Of a DNA stretch of 64,000 nucleotides, positions 1 to 13,800 are shown in pieces; position 1 is the stretch's first letter; each line of letters begins with the position of its first letter. The stretch comes from Taeniopygia guttata (Eukaryota > Chordata > Aves > Passeriformes > Estrildidae). The position numbers and the translations under genes were made by a program. The stretch covers positions 60,547,310 to 60,611,309 of the forward strand of contig NC_133063.1 in NCBI RefSeq assembly GCF_048771995.1, written 5' to 3'. The notes under the pieces were generated by a model. It was not told the DNA's origin. It worked only from the letters and a program-made list of their open reading frames with translations, and searched no databases.

Positions 1-137
1 TGTTCATTCTGTGTTGGATTTATTTGCTTTTTCGGGGCTTTTGAGAGAAATTTCTGTGACATCAGAAATGTATGATTTACTTCTTCCAAATGGATATAAC
101 TAGAGTATTGTAAATATCTTGGTAGACTCTTCTGTTT

Positions 138-870
138 ATTTAGAATCATAGGATCACAGAACCATATAGAAACCATTGGAAAAGACCCCTGAGGTCTTGA
201 AGTCACACCATTAATCCTGCATTTCCAGGTCCACAACTAGGCCCGTTCCATTGATTGACCACCAGTGAAGAAATTTTTCCTTATAACCAATCTAAACCTC
301 CCCAGGTGCAGCCTGAGGTCATTTCTTCTTCTCTGTCACTTTTTACCTGGGAGGGGAGACTGACGCCCCTTCCCTGGTGCACCCTCCGGTCAGGTGGTAG
401 TAGAGAGCAATATGGTCTGTCCTGAGTCTGCTTTTCTCCAGGTTAAACAACCCCAGCTCCCTCAGCTGCTCCTCACAGAACTTGTGCTCCAGTTCTGTTG
501 CCCTTCTCTGGATCCTCTCCAGCTCCTCAATGTCCTTCTTAGAGTGACGGGCCCAGAACTAAACAGAGCACTTGTGGTGTGGCCTCACCAGTGTCCAGCA
601 CAGGGGGACAATCACTGCCCTGCTGCTGCTGACCACGCTTCTGCTGGTACTGGTCAGGATGCCAGTGACCTTCTTGGCCACCTGGGCACACGCTGGCCAA
701 GATCCGCTGCTGTCAACCAGCACCCACAGGTCCTTTCTGGCTGAGCATCTTTCCAGCCACTCTTGCCCCTCCCAACCTGTAGTGCTTAGGGGACTGTTGT
801 GACTCAAGGGCAGGACCCCGCACTTAGCTATGTTGATCCTCACACCATTGGCCTGCCTATTATTGTAACT
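138..870 (-). mobile_element. CR1 LINE fragment, antisense
   Basis: The + strand begins with the typical CR1 3' end read backwards (an 'aatcataggatcacagaa' type start) and continues through about 700 bp of recognisable antisense CR1 3' reverse-transcriptase and UTR sequence, with phrases such as 'aaacaaccccagctccctca' and 'ccttcttggccacctgggca'. CR1 is the dominant non-LTR retrotransposon of birds and is usually 5'-truncated, as here. The short open frames inside it are remnants in the wrong strand or frame. Identification is by remembered consensus. Confidence 0.9.
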
Positions 871-1633
871 TCCCTTCTATTCCCTTCACTAGTAGTTATT
901 TAATGTTCCTATAAGGACCATTGCTAGCTAAATTGTTTGGGTAGTGGATGTCACAGTCTAAAACTGATCTTAGCTCTGCAATTACACCCTTTTAGTTTAA
1001 TGAATATATTTACTAAATTAAAAGATGTGAGCAACCCGTTAGTTTTTTGGTAAAAGAAATTCTTGGTGTTGTCTCATAGGCAAACAGCTTCCATGGTCTT
1101 GGATAAAACCCACAGATTATTAATGGAAACATTGTCCTATGCTGAATACTCTTTAAAAAAGTAGAGTTTGGCACTAGTGTTCCCTGTCTATGAAAAAATA
1201 AGAAATTACTTTTAATGTTGGTCATAAATATTGTCTCATTATGTTACTGATGATTTTGCTTTATATAAGTAGAATTTATAGTTTCTCAAACCTTTGAGAT
1301 GTCATTGCTGACCATATTGAGTAGGGAAAAAGAAGAAATCTGTACTCTGAGGAGTATAGTTTTAAAGCAGAATCCATGTTTTTCATAACTTTCATCACCA
1401 TAAAATTACATAATTTAGAACTTAAATTTGAATCCTAGTACTGGATGCAAACAAAACTTCTGATGCACACACACAAAAAATTACAAAAATCCTTGTGAAC
1501 CAATGAGCTCTTCAGATTCCTTAGTGTGTTGCATACTAAATATCGCAGGCTTCTTTCAAATTTCAGTCTTTGTAATTTATGTGACTAACAGAATGACTGC
1601 AGTTCTCTGTGACATTTTGTGGTTATATTTTAG
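871..1633 (+). other. KIF27 intron, upstream part
   Basis: AT-rich DNA between the CR1 copy and the first recognisable KIF27 exon. It belongs to the intron before the 1634 acceptor, whose donor lies before the window. I see no further exon, RNA gene or repeat here. The kinesin P-loop exon (GQTGSGKT type motif) is not in this stretch. Confidence 0.6.
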
Positions 1634-1834
1634 CATCTGTTGCAGTGGATGAAAGGGGCATAATCCCACGGGCTATTCAGGAATTATTTCATCATATTTC
1701 TGAACACCGTAATATTAACTTCCATGTGAAGGTATCCTATATAGAGATTTACAAGGAAGAACTTCGAGATTTGTTGGATTTGGAGACCTCTGTGAAAGAT
1801 CTGCATATCCGAGAAGACGAGAAGGGAAATACAG
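1634..1834 (+). CDS. KIF27: KIF27 motor-domain exon (mid motor)
   Basis: The acceptor is 'tatattttag' and the donor is 'acag|gtagga'. The reading enters with two bases of a split codon and leaves after one base (phase 1). It encodes the motor segment around [19 protein letters not shown], then [18 protein letters not shown] and [10 protein letters not shown], which matches the KIF27/KIF7 motor closely. An apparent upstream ATG at 1609 is intronic: the codon spanning the splice uses the acceptor G only by coincidence. Confidence 0.9.
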
Positions 1835-4800
1835 GTAGGATTCCAGCTCTCATATTTGGTGTTTTGGGTTTTAGTTTGGGTGCAAATTATTCTTGCTTTC
1901 TCTTGAAAATGCTTATTCTCTACTAATGAATAAAAGGAAATAAAAAATTAATGTTTCAGAATATGAACTCAGTTTAGCTGTTTGGAAGCAGTTAGGGGTT
2001 TAGATGCCTGTGAACAATATAGATGTTCTCTTATATGGATGGAAGTGGCAACAAATGGTAAATACAAAATTCTTGCTTCTGCAAGTTCTGTCTAGAAACA
2101 AAATAGTGTGTGATTATTCCCTTGAGTAAATATTTTAATATTAAACCATTGCTTCTTCCTTCAAAATTGCAATTGTTTAGTCAATTATATTGTAAATATC
2201 TGCTCCCCTTTTACAATGAAATGAGTGGAAGAGACCACTTCATTAAGAGGAGGGAAAGTAGATATTTTTAGAGGCTTTGAGATTAACACTTGCCCTGTAG
2301 GTATCCTGTTCACCCCATGAAAGTGCTAGAAGAATCCACATCAGAAGTATTTTATTCTGCAAGTACCTAGTCTGTTTTAGGTTTGGATCTTTTTTTATTT
2401 ATATTCTCATTGTCTAGTGTTATTATACTGTTATATTAAGCTGTCGTGGGTTTTTTGTCGGTAGCTGGGAGAATGCATTTGTTCAACACAAATCTTGCAG
2501 AACCCCAAGGTTCCCCCAAGGATCCAAAAGGATCCCACAATATATTTTAAATTATTTTCTTTTTCTCAGTACAGTCAGCGTCAGTTTCTTGTACTAGGAC
2601 ATTTTCCATTTCTCATTAAAAGAAAAAAAATACAAAAAAGATAATTAGTAATAGTACTTAGTAGAAGTACATTTACATTGACACTTTATTAGATTACTAA
2701 CAGATACCTATCCCAAAGGCCCAACTATCTGTGCTATTCAGAATAGAAAATCTTTTCTTAGTCCAGGTAAAGCCTGGTCTTTTTATTAACTGGCAGAATA
2801 TCCTTTGAGCTGACTTTGCTCGTACTTTTTCTAGGTAGCACTACATTGTAAATTGTAAAGGTAATGTGCAGTATGTGATGTGTAAATTAGTTGTGTCTTA
2901 GGTCTAAGATACTGTTTGATATGTTATGGCACAATAGACCCATATATTAAATATCTGCAGGTTTCAAATGTGTTGTACCTCATGCTTTTCACATATTCTA
3001 TCTGCTATTTTTATAGCTATATGCTATGACCTCATAGGTAGGTCATAGCCGTAGCAGGCTTGTATGTTTGTCTAATACATGATTATAGGTATTACTGTAA
3101 ACTTTTGCTGAAGAGTTTAGATTTAATTAAATTATTCTTACTTTCATCTGGTTTGGTGTTTGAAGTGATTGTTGGTTCTAAGGAATTCGAAGTGGAATGT
3201 GCAGATGAAGTGATAAACCTGCTGGAAAGGGGTAATGCAGCTCGTCACACAGGCACAACACAGATGAACAAGCGCTCTAGTCGATCTCATGCCATTTTTA
3301 CCATCAGTATTCATCAGAAGCAGTCTGCAGAGTATCAGAATGCTGCACAGGATTCGATCTCTTCAAAGTTTCATTTTGTAGATCTGGCTGGATCAGAGAG
3401 GGTAGCAAAGACTGGAAATACTGGTGAACGCTTCAAAGAATCAGTTAAGATCAATAGCGGTCTCTTTGCCTTGGGAAATGTCATCAGTGCCCTTGGAGAC
3501 CCGAAAAGGAAAAGTGCACATATTCCATATAGGGCTGCTAAAATTACTCGTATTCTGAAAGACTCCCTTGGAGGAAATGCCAAGACTGTTATGATAACAT
3601 GTATAAGTCCATCATCATTGGACTTTGATGAATCTTTAAATTCCCTCAAATATGCCAACAGAGCAAAAAACATTCGAAATAAACTAGTAGTAAATTACAA
3701 CCCAGAAAAAGATGGAATTGATGAAATGGAACCTGAAGTCAGATTGCTTCGGGAAGCTCTGCAGGACCAGCAGGTCAGTAATCAGCATTTACATGACTTA
3801 AATGAAGAAAAAGGCCGTATCAGTTCACTTGAGGAGCAGCTCACTCGCCTTCAGGTTCAATATTCCAGTTACAGAAATTGTGTAGATGAAGCCTTACTTC
3901 TACTGGTTGATTTGAATGATGATGTTAGCTTAAGAAGAAGTCGGCGGGACAGGTTGCAGAGCTGGATCAGTATGGTACAGAAAGTAAGGAAGGAAGCTCT
4001 CACCGTCCAGAAGACTGACACAGGGACTGAGACCAGCCCTGTACCACATCACATTACAGTTCTTCAGCAGAAGAGGGACCTAGAGAAATGCCAGGTATTC
4101 AATTATAAGCTGTTTATTTAAATGACTAAGTAAAAAGGCAATCTGCCAAAATTTGAACTCCATTTTGAAAGATGAATAAAATTGTCACCTGTACTTCATT
4201 TGACAATTAAATTTAATTTAAAGCATTGTAGAATTTCATTTGGCTAATCTCTGGGACATAGGTGTTTTGTAATGGATTTTTGAATACACAATCAGTGACA
4301 GCAGAGATAAGTAATGTTATATTTTCTCTAGTCAGTTTCAAAATGATTCTTGAGGCTGAGCTGTTTTATCTGGTAGATTTTTGGTTTTAGCTTTGCCAGT
4401 ATGCTGGGTCTGGCTGAGATGGAGTTAGTTTTCTGTATATCATCTCTGAGGGTGCTGTTTTAGATTTGTGACCAATACAATGGTAATAGGACAGTAATGT
4501 TCTTGCTCTTGCTGAGTGGTGTTTTGTACAGTGGTGGGCCTTCTGTTTTTCTGCCTGCACCCCACAGTAAATAGATTGAAGGATGCATGAATAGCTGGAG
4601 ACACAAACGTGGAACAAAGCAGATGACCTGAACTAATCAGAGAGATCTCATACCACATAACATGATGCTCAGCAATAAAAAGGGAGAGGAGGAGGTTTAG
4701 GGAGACTTAGCTGTATTTTGCCCAGAACTGGCTGAGCATTAGTCAGCCTTGGGAAGTTGAGGGTGATGGCTTTTGCATCATCTCTTTTGTTTCATTTTCT

Positions 4801-7800
4801 TTCTCTCTTGCACTTCATCATTGCTTACTGATCAGTTTCTATCTTGACTCACAAATTTTTTTGCTGTCACTTTCCCTTTGCTCTTCCTCTGTCCTCCTAG
4901 GAGATGGGGGTAGGGGGAAGTGAAAAGATAGCTCTGTGTGCTTAGCTATCTACTAGGGTAACTCAAAACAGTTTATTTTGGATCCCCAACCTGTGGCTCA
5001 AGGCTTTCAAGATAATAACAGGTGTGATTATAGTGTGCTAGAGTTAACTTATTAATACCTGTTTAGTTAAGATGTTTAATGACTGTTGCAGGTCATGAAG
5101 CTGCATATTTGCTTTGGGTGCTGATTTGTATGTGTCCTTGAATATTTAGATGCTTGATTCCTTTCTAGCTGTACAACAGTCCCAAGAATCATTAATGACT
5201 ATTTTCAGATTTTGCTGTTTTGTTTGCTTTTTATCGCTTTATTTTCCTTTTTTTTGGGAGAGCTATGACAAAACCATGGGCCGTCATCCTAACCTGGTAC
5301 TTGGGTCTTACGTTGTGGATGTCCCAGTACTCCAAGAACCACCTCACAGATAAAATCAGGAACTATACTTTTCTCCTCTTCTTCTCTGAGAGACATTTTG
5401 CTGAGAGAGGGGAAAAAGTGGCATGTATCCCTTCCTCTCCTCCAGGACAGTTTTTTATAGCCTTGATGTAGTGGCTTCTGAGTTCCTTCAGTATCCTTAT
5501 GTAATCAGACTGTTCATAATGATGTGTTGTGATCCCAACTTTGATTATTGTTCATAAGGTTAAACAGCTATTTGGAGTTTGCCACACAGGAAGATGCTCT
5601 AATGTGACTGATCCCTGAGGTATCAGTATGTGTGGGAGGAGCTGGGCAGGAGCACAGGGCCATTGCTGCCCCTGAGAGCTTGTGATTTCATATCTGAGCA
5701 GGCTCGTTAACCCATCAAACTAATACATTATTTGAAGGAGCTAAGGTGAAACACATTGACTTCTATAGCTGTGTTGGATCTGCCCCATGCCTATAAAGTC
5801 ATTGTCCAGTGCCCTTAGAAATGCAAGAGGGTCTGGTCTAAAAGCCCACAAACAGGCTTGTGGTGGTCTGAGACTGAGAAGGTGTCTTGGTCTGAGGCCA
5901 CAGAGACACTAAACCAGAGACTAAACCCTCAACTGTAATAGCTGATCTTGTAGTAAAGAAACAGTGGAAGCAGCGATTGAGTTAATAAGAGAAGAAGCAG
6001 CTCCTGCTCAGAGGAGGAGAGAGGAAGAATGAGAACAGGCAGCCTGTTCTGATGCCAGATGAATACCTCAGAAAAAATAATTTCAGTTTGTCATGTGTGG
6101 AAGGAGGCAGTGCTCCAATAAGTTAGAATTTTGTAACATCAACACATTTTTAAGTTTGCAACCAAACGGATAAAGCTATAGATAGTTATCAGGCCATTGC
6201 GTAAACAAATTTAGTCTTTTCTTTGCTCTCAAGCAATCTAAATCCCAGCTTTTTTTTCTTTTTTTTCTTCTTGATTTTCTTATGTGGCTTGCTTTAAACA
6301 TGTTTCCCAGGTTCAAAACAGTGTAAAAGCTGAGCTTAAACTTAGCTTAAACTCCTTTCCCTGAGTGAGTATGCCATCCACAACCAGGAAGAGATGGTTA
6401 GAGAAAGGCCAAAATAAATGAGACACTACAGACTCTAGAGCCGGGTTTGCATATGGACAGATTTAACAACTAGTATAGGACCGTTCTTGTCTGTACATAA
6501 ACATTAATTTGATAGCAGCTATTATTGCCTGGATAATGCTGTCTTACATGATAATCAAATACCAGTTGGGCTGTAGCTAATACCCAAACTCATTCATATG
6601 TCCACCACCAGGACTCTTGGAGAAAAAATAGGAAAAGCAGGAATGAGAAGGTTTGTGGTTTGATGTAATGTTTCAATACTTTGGCTTCTGCAGGCTTTCT
6701 GGATGACTAACAGCATTTGGAAGCCTCCATCAATCAGTATAAATTCATTCACAAGAACATACGAACAAGCATTCTTGTGTTTTCTTTAATTGTTAAACTA
6801 TTATCCAAGTTGCAGATTTAGAACAGCTGTTCTTATTGTTTCCATTTGAGAAGGATGTTAATCATAAGATGCTGTGATCTTGTAGCTACATGTAACAGTA
6901 TACTAAAGAGAATAACTGAATTTAATATATACTTCAATAAATAAGGTTTGGTTGTAAGTACATTATCTCCTTGGGAAGAATGAAACTTGTCACAACAAAA
7001 TCAATAGATGAAACAGAAGTGAAGAATAGCAGGTAGAAACTGCAGATAACCACTTAGACAATTTGCTATACATACCTCAAGACTTTGCGGTTCTGGCCAT
7101 GTCTTTTAACAACAAATGAGGTTTTATTTTAATTAATATTCCAGTTGTAGGAATAATAATGTCCCTTTTGCCCAGCTGAACTTTTTTTATTATCTAGCAG
7201 GTACTAGCTAGGAATGAAGAACTATTTAGCCAGAAGAATCATGAAGTGCAGATACTGCAGGATCAGACAAAGGCATTGCTACAAGAAAAGAAAGAACAAA
7301 AGAAATTTTTAAAGGAGGGTCAAGAAACACAAAGATTACAGGTATTTTTCCACTGGTACACATTTATCTGCATTGAACCATCCTTCTACCTTGTGAATGC
7401 ATTCAGTAGGTCCCTCAGATTTTTTTTTACTTAATTAGCTTTCAATATTAGGGCCATTTTGTTATAATTAGAGCTGTTTCACAGAATGAGTTGGGTTCTT
7501 CTAGTAGATCTGTCACAGTAATGTGATTTCTGGAGACTGTATATGAGCCAATTCGTACCAGAAACCTCCTGCATAACTTGAACTGAACCATTTATGCTCT
7601 CCATGCTTCCTGAAGCATAACACACAACCCTCTCCCCAGATTTTTATCATTGTTAGGGAGTTTCAGGACAATTAATAGATTCAGATTTGAAAGATGCTTT
7701 AGAATTTAAAAAACCTATAAGGATCCTCTTGCATGCTTTAATTGAAAAATTGTATAGAAAGTTACTTTGTTACAGCTTTATTAAGAATTAGAGTATTGTC

Positions 7801-10800
7801 CCCTTTTGACTTTATAAGACAGAATTGCATCCTAACTTTCTGATCCTTTACCATTAGAGAAAACAGAGTGACACAGTGAAAGTGAGGTAATGACAAAGTG
7901 GCTGCTTGCCTCTGTCCTTGTGTGGATCTTGAGTTTGCTAATGAAATTACGGTGACTAGTATGTGCATAACATTTCAAGATTGAGAAGACTGTACATAGA
8001 ATAGTTAATATTCTGCTGGTGTTGCTGGACAAGCAGACTACAGATAATTTATTATATGTATTTTTAAAAGAGAAAAGCATAAACATGGATAGTTAGTGCT
8101 CTTCTCCTTATACTTTTTCTCCTTTTTCCTTTTCTTTTCTGATGGCTTGGGGAGAGTCAGTGCATTAAAGGTAAGTAAATTAGTCATGATCTTTTTCTTC
8201 CTTCTGTCTCTTTCTTTCTTTTCTGTCACTTCTGGCTAGATTTTTTTTTTTAGCCTGCACACCATAGTGTCAATTATGCTGTGATAATGCTTGTATAAAT
8301 TTTGGAGGATACAAGGTAGCTGTCACAGTGTAGATAGAAGAATCTTTCAGTATCAGAGGCAGGAGGGAAGCTTGAGAACTTTCAGGCACCATTTTGGCAT
8401 TTAGTTCACTAAACTGCCACTTCTATTTAAAAACATACAATGTAAAGCAAGTGCTTCTGTCAAATATTTTACACAGACAGATGTAATTTAATGGTACATG
8501 ATAGAATAAGGACTTTTAGAGCAGCGGGTATGAGGTAGGAGGTAGTAAATGTTTATACACATATGTATTTATGCAATGGGTGTACACTGTGGAGTTGTGT
8601 GTGCAGTTGTAGCAGGGGCAAAGAGCTTCAAGGTGGATCAGTTGGCTGTTACTTCTTCCAAAATGATAACAAATAAGATATTGATACATACATTGTATTG
8701 TCTATGACATAGGAATAATATGTATTGTATTCCAACACAATGTCAAATTGTAAAGCATTGTTTGTGTTTGGGAGGAACTTTCAATCTAAGACAACAATAT
8801 AAAAAAGAATTAATAAAAATGTGTCACTCGAAGTAGAAGAATGCAGAATGTACCATGAGCTATATTTCAACTTCCCTGTTGTTGCTAGGCCTGATTTTAA
8901 CCATATTCAAAAATAATCAAAAATAATCGAGTGAGTAGAAAATGGAAATAACCAGGCCTTATGGATGAATCAGTTTAGATAACATAAGTACTTTTGAACA
9001 ATGTATGGAGAATGCTGTAGGAAAAGCAGATAAGGTATTGAAACTAGCATTATCTACAAACCTGAGGCTGGGTGGAAGAAAAAGCAGCAAGTGATCCTGG
9101 GATCATGTGCATGTTTAGTTTATTAATACAAGTAATCTTTAAAGTGGAATTGTACAAAGTGGAAGAGGAAGCCCATATACATGTTTAATTAATAAGACAC
9201 AGACCATAAGTTCAATTATAAATTATTTGTTTAATTCTCATTTTATTTCTCCATAAACACACATATAAAAAAAGCATAAGCTCCTAATTATGTCATCCAC
9301 TTCTCACTAGATGCCTGGATAGGCTAATGTAACTAGACCAGGTGTGCTATGGGAAAATTGAAACCCACACAATTACCTTGAGTGAGATTTCAGGTCAGAG
9401 TCACAATTTAATAGAAAGGTTAAAATAAATGTAATGCCATTCAAACTGGCTTAGGCCCACAAAGTCAGATTACAGCCTGCCATCCTGTTGGCCAAGGTGG
9501 TGGTTGCAGTCCTATCAGGTGGTGATTGCAGTCCTGTTGAAGTGATGGTTGCAGTCAAAAGTGGTGGTCCTCCTCTGGATCTGTCCAGGGGTGGTGGGGG
9601 TTCAAAGCCCCCAGTTATTTATGGTCAGGTTCAAGGGAGAGTATTCAGCACATCCGCTTGGGCGGACAGTTGCACAATGGGAATGATGTAGTCCTGTGAG
9701 TCATAGGATATTTTTGGGAATCCTTGGTGGTCTAAGTTGCTACAGCTATCTGTTGTGGTGGTGCCATTGAGTCCATTATGGCCCATTGGCAGAGACAACC
9801 ACTTCAGGATTGGGGGGACTGTGCTGGTGTTTCCCCAGAAGGAGTTAGCACTGCAGAGTCATTTATGAAGAAAAAGAAACACTTCCCTTCTCACAGGGTT
9901 TGGCTCTTCTACCTTGTCTCATTTAACACCCAGCTTGTAGTCTGAGGTGTCAGCTGGGCATCTACTGGGCATCTACTGCAAACAACCAATCATTAACAGT
10001 TTGTCAGAATTGGCATAGAATACTCAATTTGGTTACACCCCACACTGGCACTCTTTCTGTAACCCAGGACACCTGGGTAGGTCTGAACAAAAATGTATCT
10101 AAACTTTACTGGACTGGGGAGTGGGAGGGGGGCTCTGAGACTGAAGATGCGTCACAGAATTCTCAGTTTGTTGCAGAATTTGCCTGTGCCCTGCACAATA
10201 ATTTGGGGTCAGCGGGTGATTTACAAGATTCATGACCTTTGTGAGGAACTAGAAGTCATGAATATGATACAGAGCTCAGTTTTGCTTTTGCTTTATTTTT
10301 TTCCCATGAGACTGAGAAAATGGTGAAACAGCATATAGTCACTGACAGCTAAAATTGAAATTAGAGAAGTTTACAGATGTGAAATCTTTAGATTTCCCAA
10401 GTGCTTATGAAGCTGAAGATATTATCTTCAGCTTTATAAGCTTATGCTTATGAAGATAATTGTTTTTGCCACAATTATCCAAAATATTTAGGCTTAAGTT
10501 TCCCACCTACAAGTGCTATGGCTGTCATGGTTTCACCTCCCAGCTGGTTTTCTAGGGGTTTTGAGGGTTCAAGTATGAAACATTATAAAAAATGAATTAT
10601 TATTCTTACCAATATGTTGAGAACATGGGATAATGAATTGCTACCAGTGCCCTTTTTCACGTTTGGAATGACTCCGCTAGACTCTTGCAAAACAATTTTG
10701 TACACAGGGTTTCAGAGTAATTTTGCTTACAAGCTGAGATGGTGAAATATTTTTTAAAATATGAGTAATTAAATGCTAAATTATTGCAAGTATTTTTACC

Positions 10801-13800
10801 GTTCACTGTTTTCATGTGCATTTTGACAGGGGTATACCAGCCCCCCTGTCTTGTCTCTGGCCCAGATAATGGCAGAATTCCATATTCGCAGACAGATTAT
10901 ACTGAGCAAGTTAGAAGATCAAGATAAAGTCCTTCACTGCCACCTCCCTGATCAGAGTGACAAAGAGGAAGACAATACAGGCTGCGAAGAGAAAACCTCA
11001 TATAAGTAATTTTTTGTTGTTCTTTCACTTTTGTTACAGAAAAATGTATAGCAAAGGTAGTATTAGTGCCTAATCCTTCCATGATATGAGACCATCTGTG
11101 GTGATACTTACCGTAAACCTGTGGGACCAACTGGGCATACTGCAAAATAAGTTTAATATATGTAGGTTTAGCAAAGATTGTGTAATCCTTGCTTGTGGGT
11201 CAGAATCTACCTTGAAGACTAGGGGTTGGGTGATGGTGTGTGTGGGAGTGGTGTGGATGATGAAGAAAGTATAAATGCTTTCTTAAGTTTGAGCTTCTTC
11301 TCTGTTAAGATCATCTACTTTGCATGATGCTTAAAGAAAAAAAAAAATCCCTGTGTATTTGCAGAGTAGCATGTTTATTGTTCTTCCATAGGCGTTCCAT
11401 AAACCGAACAGGGACACAAAATCATGCATCTCTGTGCTTTCTTCCTGATGTAAGTGACATGAAATATCAAGTAGACAAGTCTGATTTGTTGAATACATCT
11501 GCGCTACAAACTGACACAAACACAGGTATAATGGAAGTCATTAGAGCAAATCTTACTACAGTATCAGAATATGCAATAACGTCTTTAGCTTATGTAATTA
11601 GTTTTCCCAGCAAAATATGTGTATTTGTTACAAATATTTTTTTGGTTGCAATTCAATGTAGCTTTTCCAATTTCTGTTCTTTCCCATTCCCATGAAACTG
11701 ATGTTAGTAACCTCTAAGTAATACCTACTAGCCAGAAAGCAGTTCACTTATCAAAAACCTACTCAGGTATAAATTTTTGGAATTGCTTCAATGCAAGAAA
11801 ATGGATGCTATTATCTTACCAAAAATACTGAAGTGGTTTCCTGAAATATTTTTCAGATGTAGGGTCTTGAAATAAAAGTGTATACAATCCTTTTTTTTCC
11901 TGTTTAGACACATGGCAGGGAAGAATACCCTGCTTTCTTCTCTCCTTTTGATTCTTGTACTTCGTATGGAAGAGCAGCACACAGTCAATATTGCAGAGCA
12001 CTACCTTTTGAATACAACATCTATTGCAGATTTCATAACTCTATTTTGCTTTGTTTTTTTCAAGGTGAAGAGATTGACAGCCTCCAGAATAGCCATGTTA
12101 TTAACATGCAGAAGTTAACGAATTCAGAGTTGAGACTTGCTAAGGCTGAGCAAAAAATAAGCAAACTTGCACTTAATATCAAAAGGAAAGTGGAACTTAT
12201 TAAGGATTTAGTAAGAACAGGTAACTGGCTACTGTAGGAATACTAGATACTGAAGGGAATTAAGATGTTCTGAAATAAAGGAAAAGGCACTGAAAATCTG
12301 AAGTCCTGTATTTCGTAGTTTTTACATAACCATCTTAGACAAGAATACTTTTAACAACTTAAAAATCCATAGATTTTGCTAATTACTTGCTATGATCACA
12401 CTGAAAATTTTGATTACAGCCTACTCTACTATGAAGATTATTTGTTAAATATTTTTTGTCTTTTGTTGATTATTGCTTTTATCCAACAGTAGTGTAATTT
12501 TTCATGTATGGTCAGTGCTATCTCTCTGTGTATTTGTGACATGGTGTCTGGGATTGGAGAAAAGATACATCATTGTATCTTCTATATTCTGTAACAGTAG
12601 AGAAATGGGAATCAGAAGGGGATGAAGGAAAAAAATCAGTGTCTCTGGCAGCATACATCCCTTACACATCTGTCCTGATAGAAGAGACTAACCTTGTGAT
12701 GACAGGAAGGATCTCTTTCCTCAGCCCCTTTAATCACACTCTTCTGTTTTGTTTACCTTCTCTTGAGGTGGTCTGAGAAAGATTCTGTGCCATCTCAGAT
12801 TGCCTGAACAGGACACGTCACAGAGTAGAAACACAATCCAATTATTAAGCTGAAAGTTGAGTAATTAAAAAATGGCATATTCTTCTGGGGAAAAAAAAAA
12901 AAAGCCAAAAAAACAGAATTATGAAATACAGGATAGCCATTTTGCCAAAATCTGCAGTAGGCAGAAGAATTTAACTCTGGCACTCAGATGGCATTTTCTT
13001 GGGTAGCATGAAGTGACTCATGAAATGCTCAGATGTAGGACTCTGTATCTCCATTTCAGAGTTAGAAGGGAGCTGCAGGTTCCTTTAGTGTTGGAAGATG
13101 TATCAGAAATTACTGACTTAGGCAGAACAAATTAAATAATATTTCAGCTCCAGGAGTGAGTATTACATTTCAACTGATTATTATGTTGGTTTTAAACTAT
13201 TTGTATATGTTGTCTTTAAGGTAAGGATGCTCAGTCTTTAAGCAGGCAGTGTTCTATGAAGATAAGTCAACTGGAGCAAGAAATTGAGCAGGCCAAAACA
13301 CAACTGTCTGAAACACAAAAGCAGCTTCAGGAGCCAGATAGTAAAGAGCTGAGAGATATTCCTGTGAAAGTCATGTTACAGGAAGAGGGCCAGAAGAAGA
13401 CAGAGGCAGCTAAGTTGAAAGTGCAGGTATTTCTGATCTGATCATTAAGATTTGCAAACCTCTGTCTCACTCTCTGAACCTTAACACTCTGTTTGTAAAA
13501 TTCGTACCTGTTTTACACACTGGAAGCTGGTTGGATTGAAGTAGCTAGTGGGAAACTTAATACTATTATACTGAAAGTGCTGGTTAACATCGACTTGGTC
13601 AGATACATAAAATACCTTCTTGGTATGTAAGAGGCTAAGAAAGCATTGGGAGATAGGAGATTTCCATACATCATTGTATATAGTCCAATAGAAGGACTTT
13701 TCCTAGAGGGGGTATTACACATTTATTACTTGCTGTAAATAAAATTGATGTTTTATGGAAATACTATATAAATTGTAGGTCTAAGCAAATCCCTGCAATG

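Noticed and set aside
9488..9691. A Gly/Val-rich 67-codon open frame as a missing KIF27 exon
   Set aside because: Composition comes from a GGTGGT repeat in an LTR-like block. No coiled-coil character and no splice sites in phase.
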